Program-made: the position numbers and the translations under genes | Notes under the pieces: generated by a model | Told to the model about the DNA's origin: nothing | Seen by the model: the letters and a program-made list of their open reading frames with translations, nothing else | The model's database searches: none | Assembly: GCF_001411495.1 (NCBI RefSeq) | Contig: NZ_CP012981.1 | Span: 2,976,001 to 3,040,000 of the forward strand | Source: Burkholderia cepacia ATCC 25416 | GTDB taxonomy: Bacteria; Pseudomonadota; Gammaproteobacteria; Burkholderiales; Burkholderiaceae | Length of the DNA stretch: 64,000 nucleotides | Direction of reading: 5' to 3' | Shown: one piece after another, positions 10,012 to 20,549 of the stretch | Numbering within the stretch: position 1 is the first letter of the stretch | Layout of the letters: every line of letters starts with the position of its first letter

Positions 10012-11193
10012 TCAGCCGAGTGCGGCCTGCATCGCGCGTTCGATGTCCGCGCGCAGGTCGGCTTCGTCTTCCAGGCCGACATAGAAACGCACCAGCGTGC
10101 CGCGATGCGGCCAGTCCGGACGCATCGACGCGACGTCGTAAGGCATCGCAAGGCTGCATGCGCCGCCCCAGCTCCAGCCGATCGCGAACAGTTCGAGCGA
10201 CTCGACGAAGCGGTCGACCTGCTCCGCGCTGTAGCGTTCGTCGAACACCACCGAGAACAACCCGCCCGCACCGGTGAAATCGCGCATGAACGACGCGTGC
10301 CCCGGGCAATCGGCCATCTGCGGATGCAATACCGACGCAATCTCCGGCCGCGCCTTCAGCCATTGCGCCAGCGCGAGCGCGCTCTTGCCGTGCGCGTCGA
10401 AGCGCACCTGCATGCTCGGCAGGCTGCGCAGCACGAGCGAGCAATCGTCGACCGACACGCCGATCCCGCAGCGCATCCGCGCGAGCTTCAGCTTCGCCTG
10501 CAGGTCGGCGCTCGCGGTGATCGTCGCGCCCATCAGCACGTCGCTGCCGCCCGACTGGTACTTGGTCAGCGCCTGCACCGAGATGTCGACGCCGTGCTCG
10601 AACGGCTTGAACGCGAGCCCGGCCGAAAAGGTGTTGTCGATCGCGGTGACGATGCCGCGCGCCTTCGCGGCCGCCGTGATCGCCTGCACGTCGGGCACTT
10701 CCATCGTCACCGAGCCGGGCGCCTCGATCCAGATCAGCCGCGTGTTCGGCTGGATCAGGTCGGCGATGCCGGCACCGACGAGCGGATCGTAGTAGCGCGC
10801 GGTGATGCCAAAATCCTTCGCGAGCCAGTTGCCGAAATCGGCGTTCGGCCCGTACACGTTGTGCGGAATCAGCACGTCGTCGCCGGCTTTCACGATCCCG
10901 AAATAGACGTTCATGATCGCCGCGAGGCCCGACGGCTGCAGCAGCGCATGCGTGCCGCCCTCGATCTCGGCAAGCCGCTGCGCGAGCGCGAGCGACGTCG
11001 GCGTCGAATGCAGCCCGTAGCGCCACTGGTTGTCGTTGTGCCAGACGAGCGCACGCATCGTCGCGAGATCGGGAAACACGACCGTCGACGCGCGCGCGAC
11101 CGGCGGCACGAACGAACGGAAACCTTCCGGGATCACGTCGTCGGGTTGAACGATGCGGGTTTGCAGCGCGCGCTTGGGAGTGGATGCAGTCAT
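10012..11193 (-). CDS. metC: Cystathionine beta-lyase
   Basis: A 393-residue PLP enzyme of the Cys/Met metabolism family that splits cystathionine to homocysteine in methionine synthesis. The PLP lysine lies in ALTKYQSGGSDVLMG, the cofactor aspartate in TAIDNTFSAGL, and the N-terminal WRYGLHSTPTSLALAQRLAEIEG is typical of the MetC branch. The C-terminal substrate-binding arginine is in GTLVRFYVGLED. The start is the ATG at 11193 (MTAST); the longer upstream frame has no homology. It ends at the terminator shared with serB. Confidence 0.9.
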   Translation of the reverse strand: MTASTPKRALQTRIVQPDDVIPEGFRSFVPPVARASTVVFPDLATMRALVWHNDNQWRYGLHSTPTSLALAQRLAEIEGGTHALLQPSGLAAIMNVYFGIVKAGDDVLIPHNVYGPNADFGNWLAKDFGITARYYDPLVGAGIADLIQPNTRLIWIEAPGSVTMEVPDVQAITAAAKARGIVTAIDNTFSAGLAFKPFEHGVDISVQALTKYQSGGSDVLMGATITASADLQAKLKLARMRCGIGVSVDDCSLVLRSLPSMQVRFDAHGKSALALAQWLKARPEIASVLHPQMADCPGHASFMRDFTGAGGLFSVVFDERYSAEQVDRFVESLELFAIGWSWGGACSLAMPYDVASMRPDWPHRGTLVRFYVGLEDEADLRADIERAMQAALG

Positions 11194-11306
11194 GACAGGA
11201 AGCCGGGCACGAGGCCGTTCGGTTGCGGAATAAGTCGCCAGATTAGCCAAAATCGGCACGATTGGCCCGGTACAATGCGCGCCGCGCGCGCCGAGCCAGC
11301 GCGGGT

Positions 11307-11849
11307 TCAGTTGTCGGTGCGCAGATTGACGACGCCGCCCACCGTCTCGATTTCCTGCACGCGGCCGTCGCGCACCTGCAGCGCCGCGCGCTTGCCCGGC
11401 GCGAGACGCAGCACGACGGGTTGCGGATCCGACTCGTCCGAATTCATCCGGTCGGCCTTCAGGGTGCCCGTCGCGTCGAAGCGGCCGATCCACACGCCCG
11501 TGATGTTCGTGCCGTCGTTCGATTCCTCGATTTCCAGCGTGTCGCCGTCGCGATCGCCCGCGAGCAGCACGACCTCACCCGTATCGGCGAACTGGTATTC
11601 GCCGTGCACGCCTTCCTCGTCCGTCTTCGGGCCGAGATGCACGACGATCGGGCGGTCGCCGAGCGTGCCTTCGTAGCGCGGCAGGCGGGCAAACTCCGGA
11701 TTCGGCTTCAGCGGCCGCGCCGGTGCCGGTTCGTCCTGCTGCACGCCCGGCGCGACAGCCTGCGCCGCGACCACGCCCGGAATCGCCATGCCCGCCGCCA
11801 GCGCGCCCGCGACGACGAGCGCCCGTTGCCATTGCGAATATCGACCCAC
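11307..11849 (-). CDS. Exported protein of unknown function
   Basis: A 180-residue protein with a signal peptide (MGRYSQWQRALVVAGALAAG, likely cleavage after VVAAQA). The mature protein is acidic and beta-rich, with a DGDTLEIEESNDGTNITGVW stretch, and has no cysteine or catalytic motif I recognise. It is probably periplasmic. It lies between metC and the pfkB-type kinase on the same strand, but gaps of about 90-110 bp argue for separate transcription. Confidence 0.65.
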   Translation of the reverse strand: MGRYSQWQRALVVAGALAAGMAIPGVVAAQAVAPGVQQDEPAPARPLKPNPEFARLPRYEGTLGDRPIVVHLGPKTDEEGVHGEYQFADTGEVVLLAGDRDGDTLEIEESNDGTNITGVWIGRFDATGTLKADRMNSDESDPQPVVLRLAPGKRAALQVRDGRVQEIETVGGVVNLRTDN

Positions 11850-11938
11850 CTTGTGTTGCTCCTTGCTTCAGATTCGCTCGTAAATTGCGGCGATGCGCTG
11901 GCCGTCACACAGGCCGCGGCCGGCGCGCGTATTGCGCA

Positions 11939-12865
11939 TCAGCCTTGCATCAGGCGCTCCACCGCCTCGCGCTGCGGAATCGGCGCGACCGCGCCGTAGC
12001 CCGTCGTCGACAATGCCGCCGCGGCGTTCGCATAACGCGCCGCCGCGAACGGATCGTCGCCCGCGACGATCCGTGCGACGAAGGCACCGCCGAAGCAGTC
12101 GCCCGCGCCCGTCGCGTCGACGGCTTCGACCGCGAAGCCCGGCACGACGCGCCGCTCGTTCGGCGTCGCCACGTAGGCACCTTCCTTGCCGAGCTTCAGC
12201 GCAACGACCTGCGGCCCGTGTTCGAGCATCGCGTCGACGATCGCGTCGCGATCGTTCGCGCCCGTGATCGCCGTCACGTCGTCCCAGCTGGGCAGGCAGA
12301 TATCCGTCTGGCGCAGCGCCTCGCGCATCACCGCGCGGGCGCGCGGCAGCGGCCACAGCTTCAGGCGCAGGTTCGTGTCGAAGCTGACCTTCGCACCGTT
12401 GCGGCGCGCGTGGTCGATCGCCGCGAACGCGGCGTCGCACGCAGCCGTGCTGATCGCGAGGCTGATGCCCGACAGGTGCACGGCCTTCGCGGCGGCCAGT
12501 GCGTCGAGCGGCAGGTCGCCCGCCGCATAGCGGCTCGCCGCCGAGCCCGCACGCAGATAGTCGAACTGGTGGCCGTCGGCGCCGTGCGTGACGAAATACA
12601 CGCCGGTCGGCGCCGTGCGATCGATCCGCACGTACGTCGTGTCGACGCGTTCCGCGCGCCACATGTCGGCCAGCAGCCGGCCGAACGGATCGTCACCGAT
12701 CGCCGACACGAAGCCCGTCGACGCGCCCTGGCGCGCCGCCGCGATGCAGAAGTTCGACGTGTCGCCGCCGAAGCCCTGCAGGAATTCAGGCCGGCCCGGC
12801 TGCGACTGGTTGAATTCGATCATCGCTTCGCCGAGCGCGAGGATCTCCGGGAATACGGCGGCCAC
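11939..12865 (-). CDS. PfkB family sugar kinase (2-dehydro-3-deoxygluconokinase-like)
   Basis: A 308-residue ribokinase-fold kinase. The N-terminus ILALGEAMIEF and the GGDTSNFCIAAARQG substrate region resemble KdgK, which phosphorylates 2-keto-3-deoxygluconate. The C-terminal anion-hole and catalytic-base motif DATGAGDCFGGAF is intact. The start is a GTG at 12865, three bases after the rimO stop, so the kinase is probably co-transcribed with and coupled to rimO. The sugar specificity is an inference. Confidence 0.85.
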   Translation of the reverse strand: MAAVFPEILALGEAMIEFNQSQPGRPEFLQGFGGDTSNFCIAAARQGASTGFVSAIGDDPFGRLLADMWRAERVDTTYVRIDRTAPTGVYFVTHGADGHQFDYLRAGSAASRYAAGDLPLDALAAAKAVHLSGISLAISTAACDAAFAAIDHARRNGAKVSFDTNLRLKLWPLPRARAVMREALRQTDICLPSWDDVTAITGANDRDAIVDAMLEHGPQVVALKLGKEGAYVATPNERRVVPGFAVEAVDATGAGDCFGGAFVARIVAGDDPFAAARYANAAAALSTTGYGAVAPIPQREAVERLMQG

Positions 12866-12868
12866 CGC

Positions 12869-14230
12869 TTACACCTCGCCCCACAGATCGTGGCCGTCGG
12901 CGCCCGTGATCTTCACGGACACGAAATCGCCGACCTTGTAGCGCTTCGAGGCCTTCGCCGCCGGCTCGACATAGACGACGCCGTCGATCTCCGGCGCATC
13001 GGCCGCCGTGCGGCCGATCCCGCCTTCCTCGCTGACTTCGTCGATCAGCACCTTGAGGGTCTTGCCGACCTTGCGCTGAATGCGGTTCGCCGACACTTCC
13101 TCGGCGACTTCCATGAAGCGTGCGCGACGCTCCTCGCGAACCTCATCCGGCAGCGCGCCGTCGAGTTCGTTTGCCGTCGCGCCTTCGACCGGCGAATACG
13201 CGAAGCAGCCGACGCGATCGAGTTCCGCCTCGCGGATGAAGTCGAGCAGCGTTTCGAACTGCTCTTCCGTCTCGCCGGGGAAGCCCGCAATGAACGTGCT
13301 GCGGATCGTCAGGTCCGGGCAGATCTCGCGCCACTTCTGCACGCGCTCGAGCACCTTCTCGGCGTTCGCCGGACGCTTCATGCGCTTCAGCACTTCCGGA
13401 TGCGCGTGCTGGAACGGCACGTCGAGATACGGCAGCACGTGGCCCTTGAACGGACCTTCGGCCATCAGCGGAATCACTTCGTCGACGCTCGGGTACGGGT
13501 ACACGTAGTGCAGGCGCACCCATGCGCCGTACTGTGCCGCGAGTTCGCCGAGCGCGGCGACCAGGTCGGTCATGCGCGTCTTGATCGGCTTGCCGTTCCA
13601 GAAGCCCGTGCGGTACTTCACGTCGACGCCGTACGCGCTCGTGTCCTGCGAGATCACGAGCAGTTCCTTCACGCCCGACTTGAAGAGGTTCTCGGCTTCC
13701 AGCATCACTTCGGCGACCGGGCGCGACACGAGGTCGCCGCGCATCGACGGGATGATGCAGAACGTGCAGCGGTGGTTGCAGCCTTCGGAGATCTTCAGGT
13801 ACGCGTAGTGGCGCGGCGTGAGCTTGATGCCGGCCGCCGGCACGAGGTCGGTGAACGGGTCGTGCGGCTTCGGCAGGTGCGAATGCACGGCCTGCATCAC
13901 TTCGCCCACCGCGTGCGGGCCGGTGACGGCGAGCACCTTCGGATGGACTTCCTCGATCAGGTTCGAGCCGCTGGCGCTCGACTTCGCGCCGAGACAGCCG
14001 GTGACGATCACCTTGCCGTTCTCGGTCAGCGCTTCGCCGATCGCGTCGAGGCTTTCCTGCACGGCTTCGTCGATGAAGCCGCAGGTGTTCACGACGACGA
14101 GGTCGGCGCCGTCGTAGGTGCCGGAGATTTCATAACCTTCGGCACGCAGTTGCGTGATGATCTGTTCGGAATCGACGAGGGCTTTCGGGCAACCAAGCGA
14201 AACGAACCCTACTTTGGGGGATTGGGACAT
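12869..14230 (-). CDS. rimO: Ribosomal protein S12 methylthiotransferase
   Basis: A 453-residue radical-SAM enzyme that adds a methylthio group to Asp89 (E. coli numbering) of ribosomal protein S12. The order is the N-terminal UPF0004 domain with its three cysteines ([20 protein letters not shown] and VTGCLGAKS), the radical-SAM cluster CNHRCTFC at about residues 150-157, and a C-terminal TRAM domain. The start [16 protein letters not shown] fits the family. It forms the left edge of the core chromosome; the accessory island begins just upstream. Confidence 0.95.
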   Translation of the reverse strand: MSQSPKVGFVSLGCPKALVDSEQIITQLRAEGYEISGTYDGADLVVVNTCGFIDEAVQESLDAIGEALTENGKVIVTGCLGAKSSASGSNLIEEVHPKVLAVTGPHAVGEVMQAVHSHLPKPHDPFTDLVPAAGIKLTPRHYAYLKISEGCNHRCTFCIIPSMRGDLVSRPVAEVMLEAENLFKSGVKELLVISQDTSAYGVDVKYRTGFWNGKPIKTRMTDLVAALGELAAQYGAWVRLHYVYPYPSVDEVIPLMAEGPFKGHVLPYLDVPFQHAHPEVLKRMKRPANAEKVLERVQKWREICPDLTIRSTFIAGFPGETEEQFETLLDFIREAELDRVGCFAYSPVEGATANELDGALPDEVREERRARFMEVAEEVSANRIQRKVGKTLKVLIDEVSEEGGIGRTAADAPEIDGVVYVEPAAKASKRYKVGDFVSVKITGADGHDLWGEV

Positions 14231-14836
14231 CTGGAATGTGGGGGCGTGGCAGCAAAAGCGTGAGTTTACAGCGATTTATGGGTCAGCAGCCTAAAAGGAG
14301 CGGCTGGAGACGGCGCAGGCTTTCAACTCGGATACGCCGTGCGGCGACCGGCCGTGCGCAAGATCGAGCTTGATGCGACCCTTTCACTACGTGACAAAGG
14401 GTCTTCCGCTTACCATCGGCGATGTCTGGAAGGGGCACTCGACGTGTTCGTGCAGGCGGATCGGGGATGGTCAGGTGCAGAACGGCCTGCGCTGATTGTC
14501 GAGGGCCTGAGCCGCCAGAGTCGAGCCGACACTTGTTTCGTCGCTGGCGCAGCAACCCACGTCGATCGCGAATACCGGGATAACGGTCAACGCGGCCGGC
14601 GACAGCCTCGCGGCGAAAGAACGCAACACCGTTCTGCCGGTGTGCGCTCCGTACATCAGGCATCCCAGTCAACGCTGATCAGTTGATCGCGGATGGCTGG
14701 CGCCGCGCCGGTTCGCGCCTGATGCGAAAACTACCAAACAGTCGCCATGGGTTCATCGCTCCAACTCAAACTGCGCGGTGGCATCCGCGCCTTCGTCCAA
14801 TCCTTGGTTGGGCTTGTAATCGATATCCAAGGCAAC
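14231..14836. other. Non-coding stretch at the left border of the accessory island
   Basis: About 600 bp between the rimO start and the REP-transposase unit. Open frames exist on the minus strand (for example 14283-14672) but have no recognisable domain and an unconvincing composition. No tRNA, att-type repeat or strong terminator was seen. It probably contains the rimO promoter near 14231-14300 and then border debris of the island. Confidence 0.5.
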
Positions 14837-15683
14837 AAGAACGGGGTCAGGTTTACTTCTGGCGCAACAGCTTGGCGAAAGCTGACGCGATTCGCGCACC
14901 CATGACGACTCCGGCATCCCGGCCGTGTCGCCATACTGGCTTCATGGCCCGACTTCCTCGACTCGATTTGCCCGGCATTCCTCAGCACGTCGAGCGGCGA
15001 GGTAACAATCGCCTCCCCTGCTTTCTCGATGACGCCGACCGGCAGCGTTATCTGCATCTGCTCCGCGACGCGTTGCTGCACACGGGTTGCCTTCTTCATG
15101 CCTACGTGCTCATGGACAATCACGTTCACCTCTTGCTGACACCACCCGATACCGGCATGACCGCGCGACTGATGCAGAAACTTGGGCGTAAGTACGTCGG
15201 TCAATTCAATGCACGACACCAACGTTCCGGAACGTTGTGGGAAGGCCGATATAAGTCCTGCCTGGTCGACAGCGAAAGCTATGTCCTGCGCTGCTACCGG
15301 TACATCGACCTCAATCCGGTCCGTGCCCGTACGACCGACGACTTACCGCTGGTCCAGCGCCGCAGCTCACGCGGGGCATCGCTACGATCCGTTGCTGACA
15401 CCGCATCCTTCCGAAGCGGCCTTGGGCCTCACGACATCCGAGCGCGGCGCCGCGTATCGAACGCACCTGCACGAAACCCTGTCCGATGACAACGTGCTTG
15501 CCATCCGCACCTATCTTCAACAGCAGCGTGCTTTGGGAAACGATGTGTTCAAGGCCGTGGTCGAAGCCAAGACCCAATGTTTTGCTGGCATTCGTCCCTC
15601 TCATCGACACCTCGTCGGAAGTAAACCTGCCCCGTTCTTGGAACCCGTTCTTCCCCGTCGAAAGTAAGCCTGACATCGTTCTT
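14837..15683 (+). mobile_element. REP-type (RAYT) transposon unit with flanking inverted repeats
   Basis: A Y1 transposase pseudogene is bracketed by inverted copies of one sequence. The left copy is at 14837-14861 (AAGAACGGGGTCAGGTTTAC onward). The right copy at 15616-15639 is its near-perfect reverse complement. A more degenerate copy follows directly at 15659-15683. REP-like elements around a RAYT gene are the known arrangement for these domesticated IS200-like transposases. Confidence 0.75.
14944..15667 (+). pseudogene. REP-associated tyrosine (Y1) transposase, frameshifted
   Basis: The 5' part encodes a typical RAYT/TnpA_REP: start MARLPRLDLPGIPQHV, then RRGNNRLPCF, the HUH metal motif in MDNHVHLLLTP, the catalytic tyrosine in LGRKYVGQFN, then SGTLWEGRYKS and YIDLNPVRA. 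Near 15340 the frame breaks. The expected continuation YRWSSAAAHAG and the C-terminal domain (AIRTYLQQQRALG, VEAKTQCFAG) appear in another frame and run to 15667. Joined, the two parts give about 240 residues, the normal length. The DNA-cleaving residues all lie before the shift, but the protein is presumably inactive. Confidence 0.8.
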
Positions 15684-15684
15684 G

Positions 15685-16008
15685 CTATAGCGGATCACTG
15701 GTAAAGCCGCAGAGTCGATCGTTCTCCTGTGGGAACTGCAATTCCAAATAAAGGAGAATGATCAGTTGCGGCAACGCGAGGACTGGCATAAAGCACAGCA
15801 GAATTGCCAAGTTGACCCAAATCATCAGCGGCAACAGCAAGCGTCCCTTATTCGTGGTAAAAGACCACACAATCCAGCGGCCGCCATAACGCATAAGTAC
15901 GTCACGCCACGTCCTGGGAAAAGAGGTGATCTTAGGGGCGGGAAGATCTGCGGACTTAGCCATAAAACCCTGAAGCCAAGCCCATCTATGTGACCTGCGG
16001 CGGAATTT
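15685..16008 (-). pseudogene. C-terminal fragment of a membrane protein gene split by an IS
   Basis: The frame is open from the IS edge at 16008 to the stop at 15685. It encodes RRRSHRWAWLQGFM and then two hydrophobic segments (LLPLMIWVNLAILLCFMPVL and LPQLIILLYLELQF). An ATG at 15963 could start a 92-residue product. The frame is exactly in register with the fragment at 17171-17797 on the other side of the IS, so both are read as one former gene. The architecture recalls T6SS-associated membrane proteins of the DUF6708 type, a family call from memory with low certainty. Confidence 0.6.
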
Positions 16009-16017
16009 TGTAGCCAG

Positions 16018-16857
16018 TCAGGCAGTGAGTCTCGTGTCGATATTGTCGGAATCCAGCCAGGCTCGACGGACCGTGGCGGGAGGTTGATAGCGATGCGCGC
16101 TATGGGGCCGGCGCTCGTTGTAGAACTGCCGCCAGCGTTCGATGAGCACCTTGGCTTCGGCGCGGCTGCGGAACCATTCCCGGTTCAGCAATTCGTCACG
16201 CAGCTTGCCGTTGAAGCTCTCGACGAACCCGTTTTGCCACGGACTGCCCGGTGCGATTAAGGCCGGACCGATGGCAGCATCTCGCAGCCAGCGCATAACC
16301 TTGGCAGCGGTAAATTCCGCGCCGTTGTCAGACCGAATGAACGCGGGCTTGCCGTACAGCCGCATCAGTCGCGACAGCGTCAGGATCACGTCCTGCGACC
16401 GCAGGCTGGCGCCAACCTCGATCGCCAGGCACTCGCGGGTGTATTCATCGATCACGCAAAGCATCTTCAACGCCCGCCCATCCACCAACTGGTCGTGCAC
16501 AAAGTCGTAGCTCCATACCGAATTCGGTTGTGTCGCACCGGGCAGGCGAATGTCGTTGCCACAACGACGCCGGCGAGGACGCCGCCGCGGAATGTTGAGC
16601 CGCAAGGCTTGCCACATTCGCCGCACGCGTGATTCGCCCAGCGCCAGCCAAGCCGACATCCGCCGGTAGCCGAAGCGCGGCACTTCCTGCGCGGCCGCCA
16701 TCAGCCGCTCGCCCAGCCTCCGATCCTTCTCCGGTTGCTTGAGCGTATAGGTGGCCACCCGGCGACTCAGTCCCAGATAACAACATGCCTTGCGTTGCGA
16801 GAGACCCCGCCGAGTCAGGACTTCCAGCGCTTCGCGCCGGCCCGTTGGGGTATTCAT
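16018..16857 (-). CDS. IS3 family transposase OrfB (IS407-like)
   Basis: A 279-residue DDE integrase-type transposase subunit. The first catalytic Asp is in [10 protein letters not shown], the second in [10 protein letters not shown], and the Glu in [17 protein letters not shown]. The N-terminus [14 protein letters not shown] is the usual helical DNA-binding part. The ATG at 16857 overlaps the orfA stop (ATGA) beside a run of seven A residues, so a fused OrfAB can be made by programmed -1 frameshifting. The gene looks intact. Confidence 0.9.
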   Translation of the reverse strand: MNTPTGRREALEVLTRRGLSQRKACCYLGLSRRVATYTLKQPEKDRRLGERLMAAAQEVPRFGYRRMSAWLALGESRVRRMWQALRLNIPRRRPRRRRCGNDIRLPGATQPNSVWSYDFVHDQLVDGRALKMLCVIDEYTRECLAIEVGASLRSQDVILTLSRLMRLYGKPAFIRSDNGAEFTAAKVMRWLRDAAIGPALIAPGSPWQNGFVESFNGKLRDELLNREWFRSRAEAKVLIERWRQFYNERRPHSAHRYQPPATVRRAWLDSDNIDTRLTA

Positions 16858-17117
16858 TTTTTTCGGCTGAATTCCTTCAGTCCGTCGATGACCAGCAATT
16901 GCTCGGCAATTAGGCGCTTGAGCCGCTCGTTCTCCGATTCCAGATCCTTGAGCCGACGGGCATCGGCCACATCCATGCCGCCGAACTTGTTGCGCCAACG
17001 ATAGAACGTCTGTTCCGAGACGTTGTGGCGCTTGCACAGATCCTTCACCGGTTCGTCCCGGCTCTCGGCCTCGCGCAAGATCCGGATGATCTGCTCGTCG
17101 GTAAATCGCTTCTTCAT
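16854..17117 (-). CDS. IS3 family transposase OrfA (IS407-like)
   Basis: An 87-residue DNA-binding subunit: [20 protein letters not shown], a helix-turn-helix in [16 protein letters not shown], then a leucine-rich coiled coil ([18 protein letters not shown]) for dimerisation. It ends KEFSRKK within the A-rich slippery sequence shared with orfB. The same N-terminus occurs in the remnant at 31318-31461. Confidence 0.9.
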   Translation of the reverse strand: MKKRFTDEQIIRILREAESRDEPVKDLCKRHNVSEQTFYRWRNKFGGMDVADARRLKDLESENERLKRLIAEQLLVIDGLKEFSRKK

Positions 17118-17170
17118 CGAGTTCTCCTTGCCTCTAGGATAAGAGAGAACTCACTTGCCAAACGGCTACA

Positions 17171-17797
17171 AGAAACGTCCCAGGTCATATGGTCTCCAAA
17201 GATTTTGTCGCTGCAGATCACAGGTATCTTGACCAACCGCGGCTCTGGCAGGTTACAGGTAAAACCCACAAGGTAGAGATACAGTTGCGCCCTACCTGGT
17301 GCCCGCTCGATTCCCTGCAGTCCGTCCCATTCAAGTTCCCATATAGGCTCCGAGCTTTCCTCTGGATAGGGTACGTAATACACACGGCGGCTTCGGCGAT
17401 CGAAACGTACCCTAGAGCAGCGGTAGCGAAAGTGCGGCCCCAAGACGCGAGCAAGAAAGAAGCACAGCAATCCAAAGCCAGGCAAGCCGAACACGAGCAT
17501 CCATATTCCGGCGCTCCAAGGGCCCGAGTCTCCGATCGCCGCAATAACAAATGACACTAACCCACAGAAAACAAATGCTCGAAGGCCTACTCCCTCAAGC
17601 TCAGTTTGCAAGGTATCCGATACTATCTCGATGCAGTGCTCGTTGAAGCGCGTTGCCTCAATGGCAGGCACCACGCGCGAGTCGAGCTCCAACGGCAACA
17701 ACGTGCTGGCAGAACGGAACATCTTCCACTTTGCTTGAATTTCAGCAAATGTTGGGCGACGTTGCTGAAGCTGCGTGGGAACGGGACGTCGCATCAT
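17171..17797 (-). pseudogene. N-terminal part of a membrane protein gene split by an IS
   Basis: About 209 codons from ATG 17797 to the IS edge at 17171; a spurious tail runs into the IS to a stop at 17114. Two membrane segments lie in the middle (AFVFCGLVSFVIAAIG and IWMLVFGLPGFGLLCFFLA), followed by RVRFDRRSRRVYYVPYPEES and IWELEWDGLQGIER. The start overlaps the effector stop as ATGA, so it was translated directly after the effector. It may have been the immunity or accessory protein for it. The C-terminus is the fragment at 15685-16008. The DUF6708-like identity is uncertain. Confidence 0.6.
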
Positions 17798-20549
17798 TCG
17801 GGATCCTTAACTGGAGCAATCAACTCATCGTCAATGGGATCTGTGAACCACGTCCCGCGCGTAAAGACAAGCGGCTCCCGTTGCGGGAGCAATACGAGGC
17901 TTGGCTGGTTCCTGACGTCTGGCCTATAGCAATAGTCCAGCATGACTTCCGTGTCTGCGCGCATCGTGATTCGCCAACTCAACTGTCGGGTGCCTTCTCG
18001 GATGATGTCCTCACTAACGACCATGCATTCCGTGTCATAGGGGAAGCGATAACCCGGCGCTACTGCAATAGGGCCTTGGACCATCTTCAAAGCGCTGCCA
18101 TTTCGCCGGACTGTCAGTGTGTATTGGAAAACACCTGCACGCTCCAAGTCTGTTGCATCTGGCTCTAGCGTTGGATAATTAGGCAATACTAGTGATATGG
18201 AAAGCGTCCCCACACCATCCTTGGTAATGGTGCGCTTCAGATCCATTCCGTCTTGCCAAATTCCGTAGATAGGGAAGATACTTCGTATAACGACATCGCG
18301 AGCCAAAGTGGATGGAGTCTCCCAGTTCGCGACTGCCCGGACACCGTAGACAGCGCCGTGAAACGCGACAAGTTCTTGCTCTAGCGATTTGTAGCGATAC
18401 TTTGAATCGCCAAGGCTCCAATAGCTATGCGCCAGCCAGGCTTCGTCGGGCTGAAACTTGGCGAGCGCGGCCTGGTAACTGAAATATGCTACCCCTACCG
18501 TGGCAACCAATGCTAGGACAAGCCACCCAACGGGGCCCATGAAGCCGAGCGTGACGCTAGCAGCATTTAGCAACAGGCCAGCCGCCGCCAACATGCCACT
18601 TCCGGCGGACGCCAAGTACATTCTGCCAGCCTCGGAATTTTGTTGCACATTGAAGGCGTTAGACGCACGTATTCCGTCCGAAATTGCGCCCAAGGCGGCG
18701 GTGATTGCACCGACCCTAGTTGCAAGCGTTCGCGCTGATACTGCGGCCCTCCGTGCCGTGGCAAGCGACTCCCCTCTCGCCAATGCACGTAGCTGGATCA
18801 GATCACCCTGAACGAACATTCCCGCACTGATCACAGCTGCCGCTGCAGCAAAAGCATTGACGCCGTTGGCTAGACCTGAAACCGACCTATCAACTTTATT
18901 GTTCGTAATATCTTTGATCGACGATCTTAGTGCCATCAGGGCCGAAACGGCAGCAAGACCCGTGAATGCATACTCGCCACGTACAATTCCTGTTTGGGCG
19001 CCACTGTATGCACGACCCTGGCGCATGCGCTCCATCATGCGCTTGAACACGTTTCCTTCAAGTTTGAACTTCTGAGTATTGCTCGCTGTTGGTTGTACTG
19101 GCGATATGCGGTTCGCCTTGTCGCCGATACGCACCTCCTCAAATAGGAGTACGTTAGCAGGCTGGTTACGCAACGGCCTGATGACCGTGATTCCCCACTT
19201 CCTTAGCTGCTCGGTGTTCATACTTCGCTCGCCACGGAACTTGGCATACTGAAAATTCGCCTCTGCGCTGGTAACTCGATACGTAACGATGGTGCTTCCC
19301 ACACGGACTTCTGCATATAAACGCAAGCGTCGCACTACGCCACTAGCGGTTGTGTCAGGTAAGTTCATATCAGCGAGTTGTGACAGCATCTGGCTTGCCA
19401 ACAAATCGGAGTGTTGCGTGGCCGGATATGACAGATTTAGCTGAAAAATTGGCGCGAAGGCAGAGACACCAATGTCAAGCACGCTCTTTAGTACCGGCGG
19501 GTTGTCGAAATGGTTGTGCAGTTCGGGAATACCGTGTGCTAGAGCGAGCCAAACCGGGCTTTTTCCCGGCGCGGCCAGCAGCAGATCGCGGTAGGCTGAC
19601 CGACCGCGTTGACTGAGTGTCAGACTACCGACACAACGCGCGATAACATGCTCATAGCCTTGAGCATTCTCTTTCGCGCCCAAGTCGAAGCAGGACAGTG
19701 CCTTGCTAAACCACCCCTCCCGCCATTCCTCACCCATGGCGCTACCCGCTGTTCTGATCCAACCCTCCAGATCATTCACTTGCGTCTCAATTTCGGATTG
19801 CTTGGCCTTGATGTCGCGTTCATAGGAGAGCATGAACGGTATAGCATTCCCATGAGCGCGATCTGCATTATCGTTCGCGTAATAGCGAACCAGCTTCTGT
19901 CGCTTTGCATAGGCCTCCACACCTGCATGCTTCTGGAGGCTTTGCAAATACTGTTTGATCATCGTCGCGCTGGTGTATGCATGATTGTTGTCAGCTTCGT
20001 ACACTTGACGATCGGCTGCGGCAACAGCAGCAAGATGTGCCAATTCACTGGTGATGCCGATCGGATCGTGCAGCACCACCGCCAAAGGAACAACGCCCTT
20101 TGTCGGAGCAAGCGCCATATGTGCACCCGCAATCACCACGTCGTAGGTCGCATACTTTTCTGGCTCCGCTATTTCGCTCCATTTGTAGTACCCCGATTTT
20201 CCATTCAAAGTCGGCCTTACGAGCTCCGGTGCGGCGGATGCGACTAGTCGCGATATTGAACGCATGCGTTTGTTCAATGCCACCGGATGGTTTCACCTTT
20301 GTCGCCAGCTTGGTGCGGATGCCACCTTTATCAATCTCGATATTCCAGAGCCTTGCGTGGGTTAGCATTGTTTCGCTAACCATCAGGTAAACGATCTCTG
20401 CGGTTTTGCTCTCCGGAGCAAGTAGGAATGGTTTGGCACCGGCCATATCGGGGCGTGCGAGCCGACCTGGTGTGGCGTCGTTGTCATCGGCACGAGTCCA
20501 CCAAATGCGAGCAAAGCGCATGTCGTCGGTGACTTGGTAGTGTTGCGTC
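17794..20549 (-). pseudogene. VasX-like T6SS pore-forming effector, main body (separated from its N-terminus)
   Basis: This is the body of a roughly 1000-residue effector whose first about 91 codons lie at 24495-24767. From 20549 the frame reads QHYQVTDDMRFARIWW, then LMVSETMLTHARLWN. Near 20245 it shifts to the frame that starts ALNKRMRSISRLVASAAPE and is open for 829 codons to 17794. The C-terminal half has several hydrophobic segments, at about 18480-18600 and 18820-18990, which would form the colicin-like channel. It resembles T6SS effectors with a VasX N-terminal region, which insert into the target cell membrane. IS insertion and frameshift together make it inactive. Confidence 0.75.

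Larger units (their letters stand above)
16009..17170 (-). mobile_element. IS3 family element, IS407-like group
   Basis: A 1162-bp element with orfA and orfB on the minus strand. Ends begin with TG and finish with CA: TGTAGCCAGTCAGG at the left, and TGTAGCCGTTTGGC read inward from the right. No target-site duplication is visible, so a rearrangement may have followed insertion. A truncated relative lies at 31318-31461. Confidence 0.85.

Noticed and set aside
14283..14672. 130-residue minus-strand open frame upstream of rimO
   Set aside because: No recognisable domain, atypical composition and no ribosome site; treated as non-coding border DNA.
16004..17175. Target-site duplication around the IS407-like element
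   Set aside because: The flanks (AATTTT and AGAAAC) do not match over 3-5 bp, so none is claimed.
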